DNA of 45,317 nt from Alectoria sarmentosa (lineage: Eukaryota; Ascomycota; Lecanoromycetes; Lecanorales; Parmeliaceae): the NCBI GenBank assembly GCA_009733775.1, contig WOGZ01000269.1, positions 1 to 45,317 on the forward strand, written 5' to 3'. Below the pieces are notes generated by a model, which was not told where the DNA came from, ran no database searches, and saw only the letters and a program-made list of their open reading frames with translations. This document shows, one piece after another, positions 23,601 through 33,137 of the stretch (positions within the stretch are counted from its first letter, which is position 1; every line of letters begins with the position of its first letter). Position numbers and translations under genes: made by a program.

Positions 23601-24150
23601 AGCCAGGTTCGGGAAGTCGATCGTCGGTACCCATGCCCATGCCCATAGTTCTATTCCCTACTTCTGAGCCGTTGGCATCCTCATCCTCGTCGAACGACTC
23701 GGTCTCATAATCGTCGTCTTGCTCAATGTCATCTGCAAGTCCCGACGGTGGGCTGCTGCTTGGCGCTCCAAAAGTATTCCTGGATGGTGGACCGTTGCTG
23801 CTTCCTAGATCAAACCGCCCGCTTTTGTCCAGGTACCGGGCCAACTTGCTTTGATCAATGAGGTTGGATGGCGCACTGTTTACACTTCTTCGCGAGCCCG
23901 TATTCGCGGCAGGGGATGGCTTCTTCTTGAACAGTGTTTTCCCAGAACCTAGCTGAGAGCTACCAAAGACTGAGGAAGGGGGAGGATCCGCAGGTGTAAA
24001 AGAGCCGACTGAAGATGGGGGACGACCAGCAGGTGTCGTCGAGGGATTTGAAGCATAGCCATTCGAGAAGAAGCTCGTATGCCGTTTGTCTGACCCCGGT
24101 GTAGACGGCGCCAAAGGGCTGGACGAAAGTGGCACTGTCCAGCCAGACAT
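20663..24150 (-). CDS. NUP85: Nucleoporin Nup85
   Basis: Predicted scaffold nucleoporin of the Y-complex (Nup84/Nup107 subcomplex), 1127 residues, three exons read downward: 24150-21682, 21634-21133, 21075-20663. The first ~270 residues are low-complexity S/P/G with an acidic patch (QDDDYETESFDEDED) and a basic stretch (RSANKHRKQ), as in filamentous-fungal Nup85. The rest is an alpha-helical solenoid with segments typical of the family, for example SNYWDIIHVCTMRGKLGEAV, NRAMQILELCP, EWIIFRKRVQQAMEDLATFA, VIGLLRGWSLPVVSAVAEIA and SENYGTALIYYARAHRHKKV. Intron 1 (21635-21681, branch TCTAATC) and intron 2 (21076-21132, donor GTATGT) are both clean. The start ATG at 24150 gives the expected MSGWTVPLSSSP. 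It is divergent from the ADIP-like gene, so the promoter is shared. Confidence 0.88.
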
Positions 24151-24523
24151 AATGTGTGGTTGCAGGTAGTATCGAGGGAGAAAAGGAGGGAGGGATGGTA
24201 TTTGGAGGCTCGCTCATCCTTGGTTAGGACATGGCTCAGAAGGAGTCTAATATGATTAGCGGAAGAATTGATCTCTTGATGGGGCCTTTGAGGCAAAAGA
24301 GAATCATTCGGTTATGATTGGATGTGTTGATTCTAAGCAAACAAAAGTTGTAGGGAACGCGCCAAACCTCCTAGCCCACTCGCCCAAAAATTTTACCGCG
24401 GTATCCCCGGTGCCCCGTAGGGCAGAGGGGGCTAGGGCTCAAGGCCTAGGGCGTTTGTTTACTTTTTCTTTCTGCGCATCTTCTGCAATTCATCGCTGTT
24501 TAATAAAGCGATTACATTGCACA
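24151..24523. promoter_or_regulatory. Bidirectional promoter region of NUP85 and the ADIP/TINA-like gene
   Basis: 373 bp between two divergent start codons. It contains a perfect 10-bp palindrome TACCGCGGTA at 24394-24403, and an imperfect inverted repeat built on CTAGGG and CCTAGG near 24430-24450. An in-frame codon stretch upstream of 24524 is open but gives unconvincing sequence and is treated as 5' untranslated region. Confidence 0.5.
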
Positions 24524-26295
24524 ATGGATACCCAGAGTCGCAGGACAGCATGCGCATATATCAATAACCTTCTACTATCTCGCGGTCTTCTCAGAAATGG
24601 TACGCCCATCGAGTTTGCGACTCCCGAGAATGCGGTGGGTGGATTGGATGCAACAATGGGACAAGTGATGAACTTAGTACACGATCTAGTTTTGAGGCGA
24701 GATGTATGTCATTTCTCCACGAAATCATGCAGTCCATGTTGCATTTGTGCTTATTATCTATCGCAGCGTGAATCCGACACACTTGCAAGCCTCTCTCAAA
24801 ACCTGCAAACACTCCGCGGCTCCTCCACCCAGCAGACCCAGACTATCACACGTCTAGAACATCGCAGTGCGGATCTAGACAGGCAATTGGCGTTGACTGG
24901 CGCCCAAGAGCGTTCCGCACGCGCAACGCTGCGAAGCGCAGAGACGAGGAATAGGGCGCTCAGGGAGGAAATGGTGCGGCTCAAAGGGACTGTTGCCCAG
25001 ATCCGGGCACAATGCGCAACAGATATCCGCCGCCGAGATGGAGAGATTCAAAGGATGAAGCGTCATCTAGAAGGGCGCAGGGGAAGAGATGGGAACGGTG
25101 GGCAAGTGGGCGTGGTAGTTGTCACGCCCGGTATGAGCAAAGGACCGCATGGAAAACGAAACGCCGAGCCAGAGACGGATCTCGAAAGCCCAGCATACTC
25201 ATTGAAGCAAGAAACGACGGACTTCCTGACGGAACTGAGTCAAGGACTGAGCGATGAGAACGATGCTCTGATTAGCCTAGTAAGAGGCACATTGGCGACT
25301 TTGAGAAGTCTCCAAGGCTTGTCAGAATCAGGACAAGGATCCGAGATGGACGGAAACTTAGAAGACATGGAAGCCGTAAGTACTATCATGGGCGGGCCTC
25401 CATCATACGAGGCTCTGGCGACGAGCACGGACGAAGTGTTGGAGCACCTGCGAGGACTGCTCACCAATCCCTCATTCGTTCCATTAGAAGAAGTGGAGAT
25501 TAGGGAAGACGAGATCCAGAGGCTAAGAGAAGGATGGGAGAAAATGGCTGCACGATGGAAAGAGGCGGTGGCTCTGATGGACGGTTGGAAGAAGAGAATG
25601 GTGGATACCGGTGATACCATAAATCTGGACGATTTGAAGATGGGCTTGAACCTTAGTTCGGGAATACCGACGGCTCAGGAAGCTCAAGAAAAGTCGCTTC
25701 TGAAACAAGACGAGGAAGACGCAGAATTCAACGGCTCGGTCATTGTCGAGGGCCTGTACAAAGATCCCGAGGAGTCGTCTATGGACGAATTGGAGGTCGA
25801 TTTACCGAGTGAAATGGACCTCAATTTACACGCGAAAGGCAGAGTCTTGGGCGACATAGATGCGAACGCCAGGCCAGGCATATCACCGCGAAAGGTTTCC
25901 TTCCAAACGATACCGGAAGAAGGTACCACTTCTCTCGCAAATGACGAAGATGCCTCGTTGCTGGATTTTTCGACCCATAAAGCTGCGAGTCCCTCAAAGA
26001 CCAGGTCACGACTTCCCCTTCAGGTAAGCGCGTTTCCTCTCCCAAGCCAAAATTGCATCTTCTAACATTTCCGATCAAACAGGCACAGGCAACGACTTTA
26101 TCGCCCGCTCACACAATCCAGCAGAAGTTGGAACGCGCAGAAGCGGAAGCCGGTGAGGCAAAGAGACGAGAGGAGAATCGACACCGGAGGAAGAGCATTT
26201 CGAAAAGTACTGTTACGAAGAAACTAAAGGGCAGGAGGAGGAGGAGTACTTTAAGTCCAGAAGAGCTAGAGAATCTGGTAATGGGTATCTCTTGA
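24524..26295 (+). CDS. ADIP-domain (afadin/alpha-actinin-binding) coiled-coil protein, TINA-like
   Basis: Predicted 549-residue coiled-coil protein, three exons: 24524-24703, 24767-26023, 26083-26295. The N-terminus (ACAYINNLLLSRGLLRNGTP and GQVMNLVHDLVLRRD) matches the fungal ADIP family, to which the Aspergillus NIMA-interacting protein TINA belongs. That protein acts at spindle poles in mitosis; such a role here is inference. Residues of about 62-170 form a long coiled coil, including LRSAETRNRALREEMVRLKG. A second conserved block is YSLKQETTDFLTELSQGLSD. The acidic middle and the basic C-terminus (KKLKGRRRRSTLSPEELENL) complete it. Intron 1 (24704-24766, GTATGT, 63 nt) is in frame with no stop and would add 21 wrong residues if kept. 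Intron 2 (26024-26082) has GTAAGC and CTAAC signals. The ATG at 24524 begins the conserved block, so it was preferred to the upstream in-frame start at 24314. Confidence 0.83.
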
Positions 26296-26857
26296 AAGTC
26301 TGCTGCAAAGTGTATATCATTCATGAAATGCCTGAATTTCGCTGGACTGATGATCGTGATGGAAAAGCTTGTTGTCCATATCGACAACAACGATAACAAC
26401 AACACCCTGTCTCAACTGCACGAACGCAAGTTTCCGTCGATGCCGTGAGAACAGATCCCTCGAGCAATGCTTAGTGCAGAAGAGGGATCTAGATCTTTTG
26501 ACAGAGACCCATATATATGTTTCTCAATCATTGTCCGATATCTATAGCTTTCCATCAACGCACAACAAGATTCCCAGGGTCCAGCTGTAGGATTTTCGTG
26601 TAGTTGCCGATGTCATCTCAGGAGAATGGCCCCAAGGAATGTGCTATATTGACGAAGGAAGGAACAAGTGGTTTAAGCTTCTTTGGACTTCGACCTAAAT
26701 GTACACACTCTTCTTTTCCAAATTCCGATATCTGAACATGAATAATGGAATGTTCATCAAAGACGGCTGTACCCTCTTACTTCTTCACCTCTTTCCTCGC
26801 ACGCGCAAAAGCTCTCTGTCGACATCCCCAAGGTTTCACTTCCTCTCTTCACCCTCT
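26296..26857. other. Downstream spacer, no gene seen
   Basis: Terminator region of the ADIP-like gene and intergenic DNA; no supported ORF. Confidence 0.5.
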
Positions 26858-27199
26858 TCACACCCTCCAGCCATTCACGGTAGTGTTTACATTGCTTCTC
26901 TGGCAAGCCCCAACGGCTGCACCTAGGAATACACCTCTTGCCAACGCCGGCAGATGCACTTCGGAGTACCTGGCCTCGCAGTCTGCGCAAATTTTGTCGT
27001 ATGGCACACAGACTTAGTTGATGCGGTGCCTATTCGGTTTTCAACCTTCGCAACCTTTGCAGATCGACAGGTCATCCGTTAGGAGAGTGTTGTGGTTGCA
27101 TTTGGAGCGGATGTGATGGCGACGGCATATCTCGAATGCGAAGTCTAGCAGTATGTCCAGAACAAGAAACATAATTACAGAGAGTACCAGTGACATCAT
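26858..27199 (-). pseudogene. Possible small Cys-rich gene or relic in two frames
   Basis: Read downward from the ATG at 27199, a 52-codon frame begins with a hydrophobic segment (SVIMFLVLDILLDFAFEI) and continues C-R-R-H-H-I-R-S-K-C-N-H and C-K-G-C before a stop. About 40 bases later another minus frame opens with CVPYDKICADCEARY and runs to a stop at 26858. The spacing of Cys/His pairs suggests one small zinc-binding protein. The two parts would need an intron of only about 33 nt or a frameshift. No family name can be given; it may be a relic or a chance arrangement. Confidence 0.25.
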
Positions 27200-29166
27200 T
27201 CTTTCCTTTCTTTACATGCGGCAACTCATAAAGTGGCCGAGACTTCTAGCATTACCATTCTCTGATTCCTACAATCTTAAGATTTCTGTCGACTTCATGG
27301 AGAAGAGCATACCACGCATATTTGTCTCGTTGTCCAGTGTTCTACAACCATATCTCCAACACTTTCTCTGCTTGCTGTCAAGCTGACGCCCAAATCCATC
27401 TTCAAAGCCCGCAATGCATGTACCAAAAATCCTTTTTCGCAAGAATTTGTTCTTGTGCCTTCCGGGGGGGGGGGCTTCCGCTTCGATGCGCGACCATGTT
27501 TGGATATAACGGCGTATCCGAGATAGTAGCCAGATATTGTCAGCCAAATTTTGCACACAAACACTTTGATATTAAGTTTGTCGAACCACAGGTCCTCGAG
27601 AGGTCGATGGCATTTAGACGGACGAAGATCTGTCGGCGGCGCCGATACATCTCACTGTCGACGCAGAAAAAGGCTGCGTAAACCGAATCGGCAAATCATC
27701 CGAAACTAAGCGACATCTGCGTCTAAGACGGTTCTCCTTCACCAATCAATGTCAGCTGACCGTCCGTTCATACTTGAAGCGCAAGTCTAAGATGTTTCGC
27801 GCGGTTTCTGCATGCTGTCAATTGAGCCTTTCATGGATATGGTTGGTGCAATAGTTTCACTGCGGCTGAAGGAGCATAGAGCTGCGCAAGGGCAAGGCAG
27901 ATCCTGGTCGATGAGGCTGACACGTGCAAATGCCGCCCGCAATCCTATACCACAATACCAACAACAACAATTGCGAAGTCAGTATGTTTCAAATGTCGAA
28001 CGTTCTTGCTATGGACGAGAATTGCTGCTCCGCAAGCAGGTCCAGTCAGCCAGACTATGAGATGTTCGTCTTTTCTGTGCCTGCCGGCGATGCATAGCGC
28101 CCGGATGGCAAAGAAAGAAAGAGCGGAAGGATGATGAATCCACATCCTGAACTCGACAAGCCTGAGCGATATCTACGGAAGCCAAGCCATGCCATCCTGG
28201 TATCGTTGACAGTGCCTGAGGATCATAGTCTCTCTAGAGGCAGCAGAGGGAAAATCCTCGTGGTAATCTTCAGGATCGTGGGAGTGATGAGTAATCTAAC
28301 ACGCTTTACTCTGAGAGTACTAGCGCATGGCGGTGCAACTTCAATGCAGCCTTGGCCTTCGCTCTCGTTCAACGACCGCGATTACTCCTCCAGGCTACGA
28401 TGTTGCTATTCTAAATTTGAACTGTGACCTAATATGGCTCGTAGAGCGCCCACAGTCAGATTTCGGAACCCCCACCACATCGCAGTAGGGGCATGGTCTC
28501 CGACTCCCGGGCTGAACGAGGTATGGCTCAACCACCAAGGATCGTCGTGTATCTGCATCCTTCCGGCACCAAAACCATGAATTGGGGTAAGCCAATTGCG
28601 CAATTAGTCTCACTGGATGAGCTCGAAGTCACGGCTTTGGTGTTCCTATGGCCAGGAAAGTTCCTCGATCTAGGCGAGCTGAAATGGTTGGCTCCACTGG
28701 ATGTTGGGTTCATGCGGAAAATCCTAAACTACTTCTTCCCTTAGAGCCTCGGGGCTGTACGTGTTTGACTTCATATGTCACTTCTGGATTTTCGTATCTA
28801 AGCAGTGATACTCGGACTGTGCCTGTCCTCCGATCGGGGACTGCGATGCGATGGATTCTGCAAAGGATGCCTAGTATCTTCGGTGCCTGGTGTGCCCGAT
28901 TTCTATGGTGCACATGTGAGTCCTCTCTGTAGAGAAGGATTTTATATAGATCCTACTGTCCCTTTCTGCACGTGCCTTCCTTTGTGTCATGCTCTGTGCG
29001 TCATCGCAGGCTTCCGTCTTCACTCTCGTTGATTCCATAACATCTGTCTTCATTTCTCATTTTGCCACATCGATATCATATATAAAAAAGACAACGAACG
29101 CCACCACATACATCAATCATTGTTTCGACTCTTACCAAGTAAGCCACTGCCGTTGCCGCCGCCATC
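27200..29166. other. Spacer with only weak ORFs
   Basis: No supported gene. A plus ORF at 28493-28744 (ending GFMRKILNYFFP) and a plus ORF at 27322-27681 show no recognisable domain. A run of 11 G occurs near 27465-27475. The last ~300 bases should be the promoter of the small Cys-rich gene. Confidence 0.45.
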
Positions 29167-29421
29167 ATGTGTATCAAGATTGTCGAACGTTACGCAGTGT
29201 GTCGTTGTATCTACTACAGTCATGCTGTTGATGCCTGCCCCGCCTATGGCCGTCGGGGCCACAGTATCAAAACACAGGAGGTCTTAGTTGGCTACACGTG
29301 CTCGAGACACACGGTCCATGGCTCCCACTACGGATCCTCTCAACAATACAACTACCCCGACTCTGGCTATGCCAGTGGCAGCACCGGCGGACGCAACGCC
29401 GACGGAAGTTTTCGTCGGTGA
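29167..29421 (+). CDS. Small conserved Cys-rich fungal protein
   Basis: Single-exon 84-residue protein of unknown function. The first ~50 residues hold an ordered Cys/His set: MCIKIVERYAVC-R-C-IYYSHAVDAC, then YGRRGH, then VGYTCSRH. The tail is Y/S/G/N-rich and probably disordered. This arrangement resembles a small protein family I have seen in other filamentous ascomycetes, always without assigned function. The C-x9-C-x-C and C-x-x-H groupings would suit a structural zinc site, but that is inference. The start is the first ATG after a pyrimidine/GCC leader (GCCGCCATC ATG). There is no signal peptide, membrane segment or intron. Confidence 0.7.
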   Translation: MCIKIVERYAVCRCIYYSHAVDACPAYGRRGHSIKTQEVLVGYTCSRHTVHGSHYGSSQQYNYPDSGYASGSTGGRNADGSFRR

Positions 29422-30704
29422 CGAAAGCTCAACATTCTGGACGGCATGGAAGTTCTGGAGGACCACGCAATTCGGAATAGCCAATCAGACGGGCAACGAG
29501 GAGAGAAGATGGCAGAGGGTATCGACAAGCGTTCTTGGGGGCGCGAGCCCCCTGCCTTAGGACTGTCAGACTATTGTTTCAACTTTGACGACCCTGTTCG
29601 AACGAGTTCCTTTGCACTTCACTTTTTCCTACGCATTCACGACAAAAACGACCGCACTGCTGTGCTCTGTGGCCTTACACTACGATGGCACGATTTCCAC
29701 TTTCATCTCAACATCAAGCGGCTCGATAGTGACTGCGTCAAATGATCATGCCAAGGGTACGACTGGGGAGGAATCATATGGTCTGGAACCATTTAGGGGA
29801 CTGATATTATCATGGGGGGCAATGCATTGGACGAAGGAAACGACCGGTCAATGCAGGCATGACTGAGGAATATACAAGGGGGCGTTTTCATTGGGCATCA
29901 GCGGTCACATGAGCGTTTTTTGTTATCGGTTGAGTCATTTTGCGCCTTGATACCATATACATCGTTAAAGCCGCAAGGTGACGGAGCTGCAGGCAGCAAT
30001 ACTAGCGCCTGGGATATTAGGACCTGGAAGGAAAAGGGCGACACGAGGCAGAGCCTAGGAAGCGAAGAAGGACTGAGTCCTCTTAATCGCTCATAATGTC
30101 AACAGAAGCATCGATTGCTATTATGACACTCCGGATCGTTGTCCGAATTTGCCACTTGATGCTAAAATGACTAAATTGTTGTAGGATTCGAGCCTTCGAG
30201 GGTCTTGGACTTTCAGATCAGCCAATTAGAAAGCCTTGAATTCAGCCTTACCAGTCGCGCTTGCCAATAAATTCTCTCTCTTGTCATTTCTCGCACCCTC
30301 TACTTTTGTGGTTTTTCTTATTCCTGGACCGCTTTGATTGCGAAGTCACTTGGTCTACAGGACCATGCCGGGTTGGAGTCTAATGCTGTCTCTTGGACAA
30401 GACAAAGAGGGCAATTCTCCAATCCGCTTGCACGTTTCCGCAAGCGCACATTCTTCGAACCACAGAAATTGCAACTTTGTGTTGCTTGTAGTCTTGTTCA
30501 GCTTCACGCCTCTCTTTTTCCCTACAGATTCTCTGCAGCTCGGTGATGCGAACAGCATCAAATCGTAGTCCAATGTCTCCTAAGCATGCCGCTAATCAGA
30601 ACCATCCTTTCTCAATCCTCCCTCTACTGTAATTGTGGAGTGTTGCTCACATCTTCTTTGCCAGTACCATCTTTGAAGTCCTCGGGTCTTCACACCGCGC
30701 GAAC
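29422..30704. other. Intergenic spacer
   Basis: Overlapping ORFs at 29288-29866 in three frames give no recognisable domain and partly overlap the preceding gene. The remainder up to 30704 shows nothing apart from the probable promoter and leader of the APH-like gene. Confidence 0.5.
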
Positions 30705-32336
30705 ATGGCCACGGCCAATCTCGACACCTCGCTACCGCGGGCTCTAGAATATCCAGATTTGGTAGTGTCTGATCCTTTAGAAACAATCCTTCAGGAAGGA
30801 GACCTTCAAGATACAGTACCGATCATATTAGAGAGCAACCTCAGTAGAACCGGACAGATTATGGTAGCAGCCGCTGAAAGTCAAAAGAGAAGCTCTAGGA
30901 GCTCGAGCTTCTCATACCAATCCGAGACTTCGACACTTGCGCATGAACAGACACCTTTCATCGACTTCAAGCTGCAAGTTGTGGAACTATGTCACCTCCT
31001 ATGGCCTCCTGTGTCCAGAGGAGACCTATCAGAGCAGTGTCGCGAGGGCTCTGGTCATCGATTCTCAGGCCTCCTAAAATCCAGAAAGCTCGGACGATTA
31101 AGCTCTTCATCCCGCGTTGCGCCCGAAGAGACCCCTAAGCACATTACCAAGGAGTTTGTCATTGAGCGTATGACTGGCGGCACTTTCAACCGGGTCGTCG
31201 GCATAACAGTCATTGATCATAATGCAGACTGTCCCGAGCAGCTCATTTTAAGAGTGCCACGTATAGCGTGGATGTCTCGACCCGATCGTGACGTCGCTAC
31301 CATGCGCTACGTTCGCCAGCATAGCTCCATTCCAGTCGCAGACGTTAAAGCCTTCGACTTTCATTGCGAAAACCCGTTGAAGGACCCGTATGTTGTTCAA
31401 CACCGGATTGCTGGGACAGATCTCCGTACAGCTATACAAAACGACCTCAGCCATGAGCAATGGTGCACAATCGCGAGGGAAATTGGCCGGATAATGTTAC
31501 AATTCCAAGAAATGAGCAATCCTGTCCCAGGCCTTATCGAAGATGTCACAAAAGAAGATGGGGTCCAATCGTTCACCGTCAACCCCTTTGATATCAAACC
31601 ACCGTTTGAAAAGGACTGGACGCTGAAGCAACGATCTCCATTATTCGATGCAGATAATTCTAGAGTGCTCGAGTATTATCAGAAAAGCACCCTCGACTTT
31701 TTCCTTGCTCAATTTGGACGTTGGAGAGCTGAGGAACTGCGAATTAATCCGACTGAAATCCTGCACCCGCACTTTATGGAACGTCTAGCCGTCACTGCAT
31801 CTCAGATGAACAGACTGGGCTGTTTGGGAGACAACAAGAATTGTTTGAGTCATCTCGACCTCGCACCTCGAAACATCATGGTAGAAGTTCGCTCAGACAT
31901 TAGTATTACTATTACCGGCGTTTTGGATTTCGATTCCGCTGTTTTCGCTCCGACGTTCGTCTCTTGCTATCCACCTTGGTGGCTTTGGCAAGATGAGACG
32001 CAGCCGGGTGATCCTCTGGAAGACGAAAGCCAATCTGACGAAGCACCGGCGGATCCTGAACTTGCAGAGATCAAACGAATATTCGAGGAGACTGTCGGAA
32101 ATGACTTCCTTCGGTACGCCTATCGACCGCAGTTCCGTCTTGCAAGAAAACTCTTCAAGATTGCGTGTCATGGTAATCGTTCAAACGAATCATGGAAAAA
32201 GATCGAAGAGTTTCTGGACGAGTGGGATGCTTTTTACAAAGCTGAAGTCGAAGACTGCAATTCGCAGGAGGACCATTCTTTGAGCTCTGAAGCTGGCGAA
32301 GATTATCAGGATACTCAAGAGCAGAGAGAGTTCTAA
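30705..32336 (+). CDS. Aminoglycoside-phosphotransferase/choline-kinase-like (APH fold) protein
   Basis: Single-exon 543-residue protein with a kinase-like fold of the APH family, which in fungi is large and mostly of unknown substrate. The N-terminal ~150 residues are S/T/E-rich. Then come a beta-rich lobe with GGTFNRVVGITVI and QLILRVPR, the family segment HSSIPVADVKAFD, and PYVVQHRIAGTDL. The catalytic loop is S-H383-L-D385-LAPR-N390-IMV (Brenner-type HxDxxxxN), and 18 residues after N390 comes the metal-binding D408-F-D410. The C-terminus is acidic (SEAGEDYQDTQEQ). The start was set at 30705 (ACATGGCC, good context); an in-frame ATG 72 bases upstream is possible but gives a hydrophobic, unfamiliar leader. 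Antibiotic resistance should not be inferred; the substrate is unknown. Confidence 0.75.
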   Translation: MATANLDTSLPRALEYPDLVVSDPLETILQEGDLQDTVPIILESNLSRTGQIMVAAAESQKRSSRSSSFSYQSETSTLAHEQTPFIDFKLQVVELCHLLWPPVSRGDLSEQCREGSGHRFSGLLKSRKLGRLSSSSRVAPEETPKHITKEFVIERMTGGTFNRVVGITVIDHNADCPEQLILRVPRIAWMSRPDRDVATMRYVRQHSSIPVADVKAFDFHCENPLKDPYVVQHRIAGTDLRTAIQNDLSHEQWCTIAREIGRIMLQFQEMSNPVPGLIEDVTKEDGVQSFTVNPFDIKPPFEKDWTLKQRSPLFDADNSRVLEYYQKSTLDFFLAQFGRWRAEELRINPTEILHPHFMERLAVTASQMNRLGCLGDNKNCLSHLDLAPRNIMVEVRSDISITITGVLDFDSAVFAPTFVSCYPPWWLWQDETQPGDPLEDESQSDEAPADPELAEIKRIFEETVGNDFLRYAYRPQFRLARKLFKIACHGNRSNESWKKIEEFLDEWDAFYKAEVEDCNSQEDHSLSSEAGEDYQDTQEQREF

Positions 32337-32757
32337 GGAGGCAACGATTCGTAGCGGTGCTATGATCCTAGAGGCCAGTGGGATCTAGCCAATGGTTGTG
32401 CGCTAAGCCCACATAGAAGTTACTACTCATATCGCTCGCCTCTTTGTGTGTGGCATTGCTGGATGCGGCGATCCAACGACTGGACTGCAAACGGAGACTT
32501 TCGCTTCGATGTGTTTTATTTCCCATTATCCCGTCGCAAGACGTCAACCCAATGCAGCGTGTCTGAAGACAAAGGTAGGATTTCTCATGACCGTCGTTGA
32601 AGTCTCTTACAAGAATGCTGTAATGGATCCACCTTATGCATTCCTATCTTACATTTCTAAACCTCACAAACTACTTTCCTATGCTAGTCGATCCACATGA
32701 ATATGATTTTCTAAGACCTGTAAGTCCTTGTAAAATATTGGCCAAAAGCTCGAGACC
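32337..32757. other. Short spacer, no gene seen
   Basis: Contains the terminator of the APH-like gene and the promoter of the next small gene; the short ORFs have no recognisable features. Confidence 0.5.
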
Positions 32758-33137
32758 ATGCCACACATCAAAGGCAATCCGGGAACGACCGCAGGGACTG
32801 TCCACCATTGTCCGGGTCGAAAGATAGGAGCGTATGTGAAAATGGGTCCTTGTCGTGGTAAGAAGGAGACCGGCTATTGCCTGACGCATCAGATACCTTG
32901 TCTCGCCCCCGAATGCAGGCAAAAGCACTGGGCTAAGCTAAAGAATGAGCCGTGCAGCTTTTGCGAACAGCGCCAAAAGGTAAGTCTTGGCCGAAGCGAA
33001 TGCACTGCGGGAGTGCACTGATACGAAATCATTAGCGAGCCGACCAAGCTGGGATAGATGCACGCCGTGTGGCCAACGAAGCCAAAGTCCAGGATCGATT
33101 GGACAACAAGGGGCAGAAAAAAGGCGGGAGGAGATAG
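32758..33137 (+). CDS. Small Cys/His-rich protein, two exons
   Basis: Predicted 107-residue protein, exons 32758-32979 and 33036-33137. Exon 1 carries a dense Cys/His set: H-H-C near the start, GPCRGKKETGYCLTHQIPC, LAPECRQKHW and NEPCSFCEQRQK, consistent with one or two small zinc-binding knuckles. Exon 2 is charged and helical (AGIDARRVANEAKVQDRLDN) with a basic end. The intron (32980-33035, 56 nt) has GTAAGT, a CACTGAT branch and TTAG, and the join is phase 0. If unspliced, the frame ends 13 residues later (VSLGRSECTAGVH). The start has good context (GACC ATG CC). I do not recognise a named family. Cytosolic or nuclear location is only presumed from the lack of a signal peptide. Confidence 0.55.

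Noticed and set aside
24314..24523. N-terminal extension of the ADIP-like protein
   Set aside because: Open by chance; the conserved family start is at 24524 and the extension overlaps the promoter and palindrome.
27322..27681. 119-codon plus ORF
   Set aside because: Crosses a run of G and has no recognisable motif; several overlapping minus ORFs have equal length.
30170..30210. TTCGAGCC stretch resembling a tRNA B box
   Set aside because: No matching A box or cloverleaf could be drawn around it; no tRNA was found in the window.
30633..30704. Earlier start for the APH-like protein
   Set aside because: In-frame ATG but weaker context and unfamiliar hydrophobic leader; 30705 is preferred, though not proven.
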